NCBI GenBank assembly: GCA_036832975.1
Contig: DAITQM010000009.1
Span: 1-64,000 of the forward strand
Origin: DAITQM01 sp036832975
GTDB taxonomy: Bacteria > Pseudomonadota > Gammaproteobacteria > Xanthomonadales > Wenzhouxiangellaceae
Length of the DNA: 64,000 bases
Reading direction: 5' to 3'
Both the position numbers and the translations under genes were made by a program. Below are positions 57,079 to 64,000 of the stretch, piece by piece. The notes beneath the pieces are model-generated. The model was not told the origin of the DNA and did not search any database. It worked only from the letters and a program-made list of their open reading frames with translations. How positions within the stretch are numbered: position 1 is the first letter of the stretch; the number at the start of each line of letters is the position of its first letter.

Positions 57079-57584
57079 TTAAAACGGATGGGGTTATTTA
57101 CCTGATCGCTGCCGCCGTACTGTCGGTGGGGATCGCGGGCCAGGCGGCGGGTGATGTTCCGGATGATTTCAAGATTGTGTTGTCAGCCAGCCCGCGGCTG
57201 CCGAGTGCGCCGTTCGGCGGGCAGACCGTGGAAATCACCGCCGCTGGGGCGGTGTGGCTGTCGGCGGTCAGAACGCCGGATGGCGAGTGGCCGGAGGTCC
57301 GTCTGGCGATCGAAGCGGCGGCGGTCGAGCGCATCTGGAACGCGGTCGTCGCGCACGATTTTTTCAACCTGCGTCCGGAATATCGCGACCCTGAGGTAAT
57401 GGACGGCGATTTCGCGGCGCTCACCGTCTGGGCGGCGGGCCGCAAGCATCAGGTCAAGACGGTCAATATTCGCGTCATCGATTTCGATCTGATCAGCGTT
57501 GCGATCAACGCCGAGCTGCCGAAAGATAGAGTGGTCGTTTACAACGCCCTCGTCATTCCGCAATACAAGGAAATGAAGCGATGA
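57075..57584 (+). CDS. Exported hypothetical protein
   Basis: A 169-residue protein with a signal peptide (IYLIAAAVLSVGIAGQAAG). The mature domain runs from DVPDDFKIVLSASPRLPSAP through VERIWNAVVAHDFFNLRPEY, DGDFAALTVWAAGRKHQVKT and VNIRVIDFDLISVAIN. The pattern resembles small periplasmic DUF6438-like proteins, but the assignment is weak. It overlaps both neighbours by 4 bp, showing a common operon. Confidence 0.6.
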   Translation: MIKTDGVIYLIAAAVLSVGIAGQAAGDVPDDFKIVLSASPRLPSAPFGGQTVEITAAGAVWLSAVRTPDGEWPEVRLAIEAAAVERIWNAVVAHDFFNLRPEYRDPEVMDGDFAALTVWAAGRKHQVKTVNIRVIDFDLISVAINAELPKDRVVVYNALVIPQYKEMKR

Positions 57585-59590
57585 GCGGCGCATTGCGGGC
57601 GTTGCGACGCCCGGCCGTCGCCGGGGCACTGGCCTTTGCCGGTTTGTTCATCGCGTTCAGCTCGCCTATTACCGCTCAGGTCAGTAAGGAGCAGACCGGG
57701 CCGTGCGAATTCACCTTCACGATCCCGATCGAAATTTACGGGCCGCGCGCCACGCCGGAAAACGCCGCCGATTGGAAAAAACAGATCGAAGAAGTATGGA
57801 ACGGCCCGACCGAATCGATGGCCTTGAAAATCTTCGAGGATTCGCAATTACGCAAGGATAATCCGGAGCTTTTCAAAAAACCGCGCGACATGCGCGACAC
57901 GATCCGCCGGGTGTATCGGGAAATGTTCGGTGACGGTATGCAGATTAATTGTTGCACGATCAAATTCGTTGCCGATATCCGGGTGCGTGCCGAAGACGTC
58001 GAACCAACCGCCGGTTACAACCAGGTGCATGCGATGCCGGCGCACTATGGCGAGTGGGATACGCTCGGCAAAATCCCGTTGCTTGGTGAATATATCGGGG
58101 AGTACCAGATTCAGTGGTTCCGCTCGAAAGTCTATCATCGCCCTGATGCGCCGGACGATTTACCGGGCGGCGAATGGGCGCACGAGCCGGACTTTCCGGC
58201 TTATGCCCATGAAGTCGGCCACCTGCTCGGTATCAAGGATTATTACCAAGACAAAGTGGACGAAAACGGGCATACCCACAGCGAGGCGCTGCCCGGGCAC
58301 GAAAACGACCTGATGGGCGGCGATATGCAGGGATTTCTCAAAGACGAACATCTCAAACAGATTCTCGACTTCCACAATGTGACCTGCAATTGCTGCCCGC
58401 TCTCCGGCCTGGATGCGATGCTCCAGTCATTCGCAATCACTTCCCGCGCCGCCGGCGACGCGATGGTGGCGAACAATTGCGCCGTTCTACGGCAAACGTT
58501 GAGCGATCTCGAAGACCAGCGACGCAACGCGCAAGCGACGCCGCTGCCGATCATGGACAAATACGACTTCCTCAAACGGCTCGACGAGAAGATCGATCAG
58601 GTGCGCAAGGCGTGGCTGGCCTGCACGCCGGAACCGAGCGAATCCCTGGTCACAGGCGGCTTTCAGGAATACGGCTTGTCGACCGATTCCAGTACGTTTT
58701 GCACTTACGACAACGGCTTGCCGACGCCGATCGACGGCCTCGGCGCACCGCCGGCCGGCACTTCGACGCCGGGCACAACGCCGGGTAGCACGCCACAGCC
58801 GGGCGGCGGGATCCAGGGGCCGCCGGCGGGTGGCGATGAGCCAGAAACGACCCCACCGCGTCCCGGACTGGTTCCCCCACGCCCTGGGTTAACACCGGTG
58901 GTGACCACACCGCCGCCGCCGGGGGGTGACGTTGGCGATCGACCTCGTGAAACGCCGCCGCCGGCTGAAGATGCGCCGCAAGACGTTCCCGTCACGGTCT
59001 ATATGAAGGCGAAAAAATCGGTGTTGCAGGCGGATGGCACGCGGCTCGTCGACAACGCGCCCCAGCCCGGACAGCGCCTCAAGCTGATCGTCCCTGATCT
59101 ACTGAATCCGGCGTTGCCGCTGGCCGGCAACGACAAGGATATTGCGAGCGGCGCGGCCGATGACCCGTTGCAATGCACGACCGACGACAACGGCGAATGC
59201 GAAATCGAAAGTTTTGTCGTCAGCGGTTCGCGAATCAATAGGATCGATATCGAAGTTCCGGTGCAGAACGTCAAAGGCGGCGTGATTGCGGCCGGCGACA
59301 CCACCACACCTGAGGTTCCCGAAGGCGGTGAGGTCACCGGTCGCTTCACGCTCGGCGGCAAGGACTACCTGCGCTTGCGCTGGGACGCCGGTCTCGATCT
59401 CGGTTACCGACTCAAACTCGACGGCCAGTACGATTGGCACGAAGATTTGTGCAAGGACGAACAGCCTGGGCCGTGGAGTGTCGTCGATCTTGGCCGATTC
59501 CGGCAGCCGGAGCACAGCCTGCCACACAAGATACTATCCCGTGATTTATTGCACCGGCCGGCGGCGGGCCCGATGGGGGCGGGAGAATAG
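57581..59590 (+). CDS. Secreted metzincin-like metalloprotease with Pro-rich linker
   Basis: A 669-residue exported protein. A signal peptide (about 1-33) precedes a catalytic domain with the zinc motif AYAHEVGHLLGIKDYY (HExxHxxGxxD; His210, Glu211, His214, Asp220) and a Met-turn-like NDLMGGDM (Met245). Asp as third ligand is known from M7-like enzymes. A Pro/Gly/Thr linker (about 385-470) leads to a C-terminal beta domain with Cys residues. Likely works outside the cell. The start overlaps the preceding gene by 4 bp. Confidence 0.78.
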   Translation: MSGALRALRRPAVAGALAFAGLFIAFSSPITAQVSKEQTGPCEFTFTIPIEIYGPRATPENAADWKKQIEEVWNGPTESMALKIFEDSQLRKDNPELFKKPRDMRDTIRRVYREMFGDGMQINCCTIKFVADIRVRAEDVEPTAGYNQVHAMPAHYGEWDTLGKIPLLGEYIGEYQIQWFRSKVYHRPDAPDDLPGGEWAHEPDFPAYAHEVGHLLGIKDYYQDKVDENGHTHSEALPGHENDLMGGDMQGFLKDEHLKQILDFHNVTCNCCPLSGLDAMLQSFAITSRAAGDAMVANNCAVLRQTLSDLEDQRRNAQATPLPIMDKYDFLKRLDEKIDQVRKAWLACTPEPSESLVTGGFQEYGLSTDSSTFCTYDNGLPTPIDGLGAPPAGTSTPGTTPGSTPQPGGGIQGPPAGGDEPETTPPRPGLVPPRPGLTPVVTTPPPPGGDVGDRPRETPPPAEDAPQDVPVTVYMKAKKSVLQADGTRLVDNAPQPGQRLKLIVPDLLNPALPLAGNDKDIASGAADDPLQCTTDDNGECEIESFVVSGSRINRIDIEVPVQNVKGGVIAAGDTTTPEVPEGGEVTGRFTLGGKDYLRLRWDAGLDLGYRLKLDGQYDWHEDLCKDEQPGPWSVVDLGRFRQPEHSLPHKILSRDLLHRPAAGPMGAGE

Positions 59591-59593
59591 ACG

Positions 59594-61021
59594 ATGTATC
59601 GCTCGATCATTCGTTTTCCCGGCCGGTTGCTCGGCGCACTGCTGCCGGCCGCCGTTGCCATTGCCGCCGGTGCACCGCCGAACGATCCCTATTTCACCGC
59701 CGCAGGCAGTTGGGGGCAGAGTTACCCCGATCAGTGGGCGCTGCACCGTGTCGGTTTCGATAATAAACCGGATAGCGCCTGGCGGCTTCTCGGTAACCGG
59801 CTCTCGCCGGTCATCGTCGCGGTGATCGATACCGGTCTCGATTGGAACCACGCCGATATTTCCTGGGAGAACATTTGGCGCAATCCGCACGAAGTGCCGG
59901 ACAATGGGATGGACGATGACGGCAACGGCTATATCGACGACGTGATCGGCTGGGACTTTTATGCCGGCGGCAATAAACCATGGGACCACGACGGGCACGG
60001 GACGTTCGTCACCGGCATCATCGCCGCCGGCACGGACAACGGCGCCGGCATCGCCGGCATCAATCCGCACGCCAGGATTATGGTGCTGAAGGCGTTGAAT
60101 ACCTTCGGCCATTCACGCGCCTCTTATCTGGCCGAAGCGCTGGTTTACGCCGCCGACAACGGGGCGCGCATCGCCAATCTGAGCGTTGGCGGCAAAGGTT
60201 TGACGCCTCTGGAGCGCGAGGCGGTCGAGTATGCGAGCGGCAAAGGCGTGCTGATCGTGGTTGCGGCGGGCAACGAAGCTGTGCGCACCGAAGAATTCGG
60301 GATGGCCGGTTTGCCGCAAGTGCTGACCGTCGCGACGACCGGTTTGGACGACGAACGGGCGATTTTTTCCAATTGGGGTGGCAGTGTCGATCTCGCCGCA
60401 CCCGGCATGGACATCCTCAGCCTGCGCGCCCGGCGCACCGATTTCATGGCCGGGATTCCGGAAATCGAGTACGAACCGGGAGCGGCTTACGTCGGCGCCG
60501 ACAAACGTTATTATCGGGCCAGCGGCACGTCGTTCTCGGCGCCGATCGTCACCGGGATCGCATCTTTGTTGCTGGCCAAAAACCCGGCGCTCGGTAGTGA
60601 CGATCTATCCCGGATATTGACACAATCGGCGCGCGACATCGAAGCCCCTGGCGTCGATCAATACACCGGCTACGGCCTGGTCGATGCACGGGCCGCGTTA
60701 CAGGCCGATCCAGGCTTTTTCATTACCGCCACGATCGACGACGTCCGGATCGTCGCCGCCGAGTCCGGCCAGGCGGTCGAGGTGATCGGCAGCGCGCAGG
60801 CCGACCGGTTGGCGCGCGTTGCATTGTATCTGGGCGCCGGTGAGGCGCCGCGGGAGTGGCGGCCGGCGGTCGCGGAGTGGCGCGAAGCGGTGGACAATGG
60901 TGTCCTAGGCCGCGTCCCGGCCGCCGCTTTCGCCGGCAGCCCCGTCTGGATCCTGCGCCTGGTCACGACTCACCGTAACGGCCGTAGCCGCGAGGCCCGC
61001 TACCGCATCGATTTGGACTAA
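59594..61021 (+). CDS. Secreted subtilisin-family (S8) serine protease
   Basis: A 475-residue exported protease. Signal peptide about 1-25. Catalytic triad: VIVAVIDTGLDW (Asp79), HDGHGTFVTGIIA (His135) and RASGTSFSAPIVTG (Ser313), with oxyanion Asn in VVAAGNEA. A C-terminal beta domain (about 370-475) may bind substrate. No long inhibitory propeptide is seen. It is the last gene of the cluster; its TAA stop is the first triplet of a MITE-like element that carries a terminator. It could process exported neighbours, including the small peptide. Confidence 0.9.
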   Translation: MYRSIIRFPGRLLGALLPAAVAIAAGAPPNDPYFTAAGSWGQSYPDQWALHRVGFDNKPDSAWRLLGNRLSPVIVAVIDTGLDWNHADISWENIWRNPHEVPDNGMDDDGNGYIDDVIGWDFYAGGNKPWDHDGHGTFVTGIIAAGTDNGAGIAGINPHARIMVLKALNTFGHSRASYLAEALVYAADNGARIANLSVGGKGLTPLEREAVEYASGKGVLIVVAAGNEAVRTEEFGMAGLPQVLTVATTGLDDERAIFSNWGGSVDLAAPGMDILSLRARRTDFMAGIPEIEYEPGAAYVGADKRYYRASGTSFSAPIVTGIASLLLAKNPALGSDDLSRILTQSARDIEAPGVDQYTGYGLVDARAALQADPGFFITATIDDVRIVAAESGQAVEVIGSAQADRLARVALYLGAGEAPREWRPAVAEWREAVDNGVLGRVPAAAFAGSPVWILRLVTTHRNGRSREARYRIDLD

Positions 61022-61175
61022 CAGGTTGTTGAAAAACGCCATCCTGGCGTTTTTCAACGTCGCTTGCGAAAGGCGCGACTTTCGCTGCGCTCCCGAAATC
61101 AGCCACTGAGGAGCGCCTGATTTCGCCGGGCCATCCGTGGCCCGGATTAGCAGGCTGTTTTTCAACAGCCTGCTA
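61019..61175 (+). mobile_element. 157-bp MITE-like element at the end of the protease cluster
   Basis: Almost identical to 45407-45563 (differences at TAACAGG/TAGCAGG and at one internal base) and exactly the same length. The TAA of its first bases is the stop codon of the subtilase. The AAAAACGCCA / TGGCGTTTTT palindrome just after the stop has A5 before and T5 after its GC stem and can end transcription in both directions. Confidence 0.88.
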
Positions 61176-61272
61176 ACCTGCTGATTTGGTCGGGGGCGAG
61201 CATGGCCCCCCGCTCGTCATTCCCGACGCGCCCGTGATAAAACAGAGCCTCATTGATGCAACGATTAGGTTA

Positions 61273-61440
61273 ACCCAATAGTTGCATAAATTTTGCTCGA
61301 TTTACTCGGGCACTCCTGTCCTCGCCCTTCGGGCCCGCTTCGCGGTTCAAATTGCGTTCCAGACGCATTTGTCAGGGAATCAGACAAGCTGCACTCGCCA
61401 GCTTGACCGAGAATTCCGGGAACTTATGCAACAATTGGGT
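61273..61440. repeat. Inverted repeat pair framing the left edge of module copy 2
   Basis: ACCCAATAGTTGCATAAATT (61273-61292) and AACTTATGCAACAATTGGGT (61421-61440) are inverted copies with 18 of 20 positions matching. The right arm is also the first sequence shared with copy 1 (43667 on). The 128 bp between the arms has no coding capacity. Between 61176 and 61420 I see no gene. Confidence 0.65.
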
Positions 61441-61447
61441 GAAGTAA

Positions 61448-62143
61448 ATGATGACGTCGTTCACCGGCTTGCCGAAAGACTATTTCGCTTTCTTCAAGGA
61501 GCTCGAGGTCAACAACAACCGCGAATGGTTCAACGACAACAAGCAGCGGTTCCGCAACAGCGTGCAGGAGCCGTTGGCAGCCTTCGTCGAGGCGATGGCG
61601 CCAAAGCTGAAGAAGATATCGAAACATTTCGTCGCCGATCCGCGCCTGAACGGCGGTTCCGTATTCCGGATTTACAAGGACGTGCGATTTTCAAAGGACA
61701 AGAGCCCATACAAAACCCACGGCGCGGTGCAGTTCCGTCATACGCTGGGCAGGGACGTCCATGCGCCGGGATTTTACGTGCATCTCGATCCTGACGAGAT
61801 TTTCTATGGCGGTGGCGTTTGGATGCCGCCTGCACCGGCGCTGTTGAAAGTTCGCGAAACGATCCGCGACAAGGGGCAAAAATGGCTGAAGGCGAAAACC
61901 GGTGCCGCCTTCGATCAGCGTTTCGGACAGATACGCGGCGATCAGTTGACGCGCCCGCCGCGCGGCTTCGATGCGAACCATCCGCATATTGAGGACATCA
62001 AACGCAAGAGTTTCTTCGCCATGGCCGAGGCGAAGCCGTCGTCGGCGAGAAAGGCCGAATTTGTCGACCACGTCGCCGAAACTTTCACGGATGCCAAACC
62101 ACTGATGAAATTTCTTTGCGAAGCACTCGGCATCTCTTTTTAG
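61448..62143 (+). CDS. DUF2461 (TIGR02453) family protein, copy 2
   Basis: The 231-residue twin of 43694-44389. All family motifs are the same (GGSVFRIYKDVRFSKDKSPY, PGFYVHLDPDEIFYGGGVWM); the early part differs by a few residues (FAFFKELE, RFRNSVQE, AFVEAMAP). Function unknown. GGGTGA lies upstream of ATG 61448. The stop TAG again begins a TAGCAGGGTGTTGAAAAAG sequence. Confidence 0.88.
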   Translation: MMTSFTGLPKDYFAFFKELEVNNNREWFNDNKQRFRNSVQEPLAAFVEAMAPKLKKISKHFVADPRLNGGSVFRIYKDVRFSKDKSPYKTHGAVQFRHTLGRDVHAPGFYVHLDPDEIFYGGGVWMPPAPALLKVRETIRDKGQKWLKAKTGAAFDQRFGQIRGDQLTRPPRGFDANHPHIEDIKRKSFFAMAEAKPSSARKAEFVDHVAETFTDAKPLMKFLCEALGISF

Positions 62144-62209
62144 CAGGGTGTTGAAAAAGTCCATGGAAGAACAAATATTCATCTATCGGACCCGTGATCT
62201 GAGCCGCTT

Positions 62210-62626
62210 TCATTCCGCTGCAAAGCCTCTCAATGACTTTATGGAAAGCGACGTCTTACAACCTGAAGATAAGCCGGGAGAGCAACAGTATTGCAAAGTG
62301 ACCGCCATGTCATAGCCTGACGAAGGCAAGTGAAGCAATGCGCTGGGTTCCGAGCTACCAACTCTATAGTCCATGGATGAGCCTGAAATTTGAACCTCAC
62401 CCTTGAATAGAAATGTCTGAACCCGCCCGGCTGTGCACCCTCCAAGCTGAGCCGGGAATTCGAGCTGATATAGATCGGTCTCCGCATCGCCAGACTCAAT
62501 CTGATTCAGCTTGACTGAATATTCCTCTGCATTCCCATGCGTAACCTCTGTATTCACTGGCAATCCTGCCGATAATGCGCAGACGGGAAACATAAAAAGC
62601 AAAGCTGCGGGAGTGCACTTCAACAT
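62210..62626 (-). CDS. Small secreted Cys-containing protein, copy 2
   Basis: Identical at the protein level to the copy at 44456-44872: signal peptide ending CALSA, a beta-rich mature domain, and Cys pairs that could form disulphides. Absolute conservation with adjacent non-coding DNA points to recent conversion and not necessarily to selection on this protein. Family unknown. Confidence 0.6.
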   Translation of the reverse strand: MLKCTPAALLFMFPVCALSAGLPVNTEVTHGNAEEYSVKLNQIESGDAETDLYQLEFPAQLGGCTAGRVQTFLFKGEVQISGSSMDYRVGSSEPSALLHLPSSGYDMAVTLQYCCSPGLSSGCKTSLSIKSLRGFAAE

Positions 62627-62657
62627 GATACTGGTATCTCATAACAGTAAGTAGACA

Positions 62658-62689
62658 GCAAAGTGCTGTGTTTAAAAACAGCACTTTGC
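62658..62689. promoter_or_regulatory. Hairpin upstream of the small secreted-protein gene
   Basis: GCAAAGTGCTGT / ACAGCACTTTGC forms a perfect 12-bp inverted repeat with an 8-base loop, 31 bp upstream of the minus-strand start. In copy 1 the right arm has one mismatch (ATCACTTTG). It may be an operator or a transcript hairpin. Confidence 0.4.
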
Positions 62690-62820
62690 CGCCTGTCCCG
62701 TTTGCACCATGCCCTGACATTGTCGTAAACGGAGGGGCAAAATCGATTTTAGGTTTCACAATTCGCCTGATTTTGCGCCCGGTTTGCGATGATTGCAAGC
62801 TACCAACCCATCATACTCGC

Positions 62821-62947
62821 ACGAAGCCGATTCGGGACGAAGCCGATTCGGGACATTCACGAATTTGTCTGCCGACGCTGACCAGTCCCTTCCAGCCGAT
62901 TCGAGACAGTCATGACTCTGTCAGCCGCCGCTGACAAGTCCCGTCGG
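62821..62947. repeat. Short tandem repeats upstream of the transposase
   Basis: ACGAAGCCGATTCGGG occurs twice in tandem (62821-62852). A longer imperfect unit of about 50 bp (AGCCGATTCGGGACATTCAC... and AGCCGATTCGAGACAGTCAT..., each ending in GCTGACxAGTCCC) is also repeated, with the palindrome AGTCATGACT. Copy 1 retains only one GCTGACCAGTCCC. This could be a transposase-recognised region. Confidence 0.65.
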
Positions 62948-63015
62948 CCCCGGCCTACACGTTGACGCGCCCTCGGCCGATACCGCCGCGCCAGCAGCTC
63001 CGGCACCATGCCCCC

Positions 63016-64000
63016 ATGACCTACCCGCGCGCTCATATCGTCACCCCCGGCCAGCCGGGCTTCTACCACTGCATCTCGCGCTGCGTTCGCCAGGCCTGGC
63101 TGTGCGGCCGTGAGCCGCTCAGCGGCCGCGACCTCGACTACCGCCGTGCCTGGATCGAAGATCGCCTGCTCGAACTGGCCGAGATCTTCGCCGTCGCCGT
63201 CTTCAGCTACGCGGTGATGAGCAACCACTACCACGTCATCGTCCGGGTCGATCCCCATCTCGCCGAGCGCTGGTCGGACGAGGAGATCGCCCGCCGTTGG
63301 GTCCGGCTCTACCCGGCCCGTCGGAGCGGCAAGGTGGATGAAGCGGCCACCGAAGCCCGCTACCAGGCGCTATTGGCCCATCCGGATCGGCTGGCCGAGG
63401 TGCGCCGGCGGCTGGGCAGTCTGAGCTGGTTCATGCGCCGCTTGAACGAGCCGATCGCCCGCCGCGCCAATCGCGAAGACGAGCGCCAGGGGCACTTTTG
63501 GGAAAGCCGCTTCCAGTGCCAGGCCCTACTGGATGAAGCCGCCGTCCTGGCCGCCATGGCCTATGTCGATCTCAACCCGCAACGCGCCGGTATGGCCCCG
63601 AGCCTGATCGAATCCGACCATACCGCGGCGCAACGGCGCCTGAAAGGAGCCGAAGCCGAGCCCGAGACCTTAAAAGCACCGCTCGCCCCGATCGCCGGCC
63701 CGGCCCCGGCAGGGGTACTGCCGTGCAGCACCAGAGAATACCTGGCCCTGGCAGCGTGGACCGGGGAGCAGGTGCACAAGGGCAACCAACCCAAACCCGC
63801 CGGCCGCCAGCCTGCCGGCCCATCAAGCGTAAAAGTACTGCGCCGGGTGCATCTGAATGACCGCCAGTGGCTGTGGCAGGTGCAAGGCATTGGCAGCCGC
63901 TACTGGCGAATGATCGGTTTGCTGGGCAACCTCAAGATCAAAGCCCAAGAACTGGAACAACGCTGGCTGAAGGGCATCGGCAGCGCCCGGCGGCTGGCGT
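63016..64000 (+). CDS. REP-associated (Y1/HUH) transposase, 3-prime end outside the window
   Basis: An uninterrupted frame of 328 codons runs off the right edge. The N-terminus TYPRAHIVTPGQPGFYHCIS is followed by YAVMSNHYHVIVRVDP, whose HYH (71-73) is the HUH metal site, and by GHFWESRFQCQALLDEAAVL and MAYVDLNPQRAG, typical of the long REP-associated tyrosine transposase (RAYT) group of IS200/IS605-like single-strand transposases. Such enzymes can mobilise small palindromic elements, so it is a candidate to act on the hairpin-rich repeats in this window. A deleted relative lies at 45605. Confidence 0.9.
   Translation, partial: MTYPRAHIVTPGQPGFYHCISRCVRQAWLCGREPLSGRDLDYRRAWIEDRLLELAEIFAVAVFSYAVMSNHYHVIVRVDPHLAERWSDEEIARRWVRLYPARRSGKVDEAATEARYQALLAHPDRLAEVRRRLGSLSWFMRRLNEPIARRANREDERQGHFWESRFQCQALLDEAAVLAAMAYVDLNPQRAGMAPSLIESDHTAAQRRLKGAEAEPETLKAPLAPIAGPAPAGVLPCSTREYLALAAWTGEQVHKGNQPKPAGRQPAGPSSVKVLRRVHLNDRQWLWQVQGIGSRYWRMIGLLGNLKIKAQELEQRWLKGIGSARRLA

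Larger units (their letters stand above)
61419..64000. repeat. Duplicated accessory module, copy 2 (intact transposase, runs off the window)
   Basis: Direct copy of 43665-45691, offset by 17754 bp at its left part. It has the DUF2461 gene, the small secreted-protein gene and an intact REP-type transposase. The shared centre is identical to copy 1, while the edges and the spacer in front of the transposase differ. Confidence 0.9.

Noticed and set aside
62821..62947. Short repeats that could suggest a CRISPR array
   Set aside because: Units are directly adjacent, imperfect and differ in length; there are no regularly sized unique spacers and no cas genes.

Overview
The window is GC-rich, gene-dense chromosomal DNA, most likely from a gammaproteobacterium. 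The evidence is gene order: tRNA-Val, thrS-infC-rpmI-rplT-pheS-pheT-ihfA-merR, and yceD-rpmF-fabH-fabD-fabG-acpP-fabF-(pabB)-pabC-mltG-tmk-holB-pilZ. A TonB-dependent receptor, a hybrid kinase with a Reg_prop-type propeller, and secreted proteins with C-terminal membrane-anchor tails fit a Xanthomonadales- or Chromatiales-like heterotroph, but the genus cannot be told. A 100-N gap flanked by a 55-base duplication shows that this is a draft, probably metagenomic, assembly.

Layout. 1-4.1 kb: a peptide/nickel-type ABC importer (end of the binding protein, two permeases, a fused double ATPase split by the gap). 4.1-7.7 kb: small housekeeping genes (LEA-like lipoprotein, DUF1232, ElaA, SET, exonuclease III, phasin). 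7.8-11.3 kb: dnaE on the minus strand. 11.4-19.4 kb: an unknown small protein, a large hybrid histidine kinase and a TonB-dependent receptor. 19.5-27.1 kb: the translation cluster, in which infC appears to start at an ATC codon. 27.1-37.7 kb: the fatty-acid/folate/replication cluster, which lacks plsX between rpmF and fabH and carries pabB next to pabC. 37.7-43.6 kb: aminotransferase-fadD (minus strand), a glyoxalase-like protein, and a trypsin-like protease coupled to a membrane FHA protein.

43.6-45.7 kb and 61.4-64 kb hold two copies of an accessory module: a DUF2461 protein, a small secreted Cys-rich protein and a REP-type (HUH) transposase. The centre of the module is identical between copies and the edges have diverged. 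Copy 1 has lost most of its transposase. It also carries a 157-bp MITE-like element at a site that is empty in copy 2. Other copies of this element lie at the stop codons of two unrelated genes and carry a terminator-like palindrome.

47.8-61.0 kb is the most unusual region. A transmembrane Ser/Thr kinase with TPR repeats is divergent from an ECF-type sigma factor. Downstream is a tightly coupled eight-gene cluster: a DUF11-like secreted protein, a class I isoprenoid-synthase-fold enzyme, a 49-residue peptide whose only Trp is third from the C-terminus, three further exported proteins, a metzincin-like protease and a subtilase. The enzyme plus small Trp peptide resembles the logic of the Bacillus ComQ/ComX prenylated-pheromone pair. 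The resemblance is an inference from architecture and is not proven.
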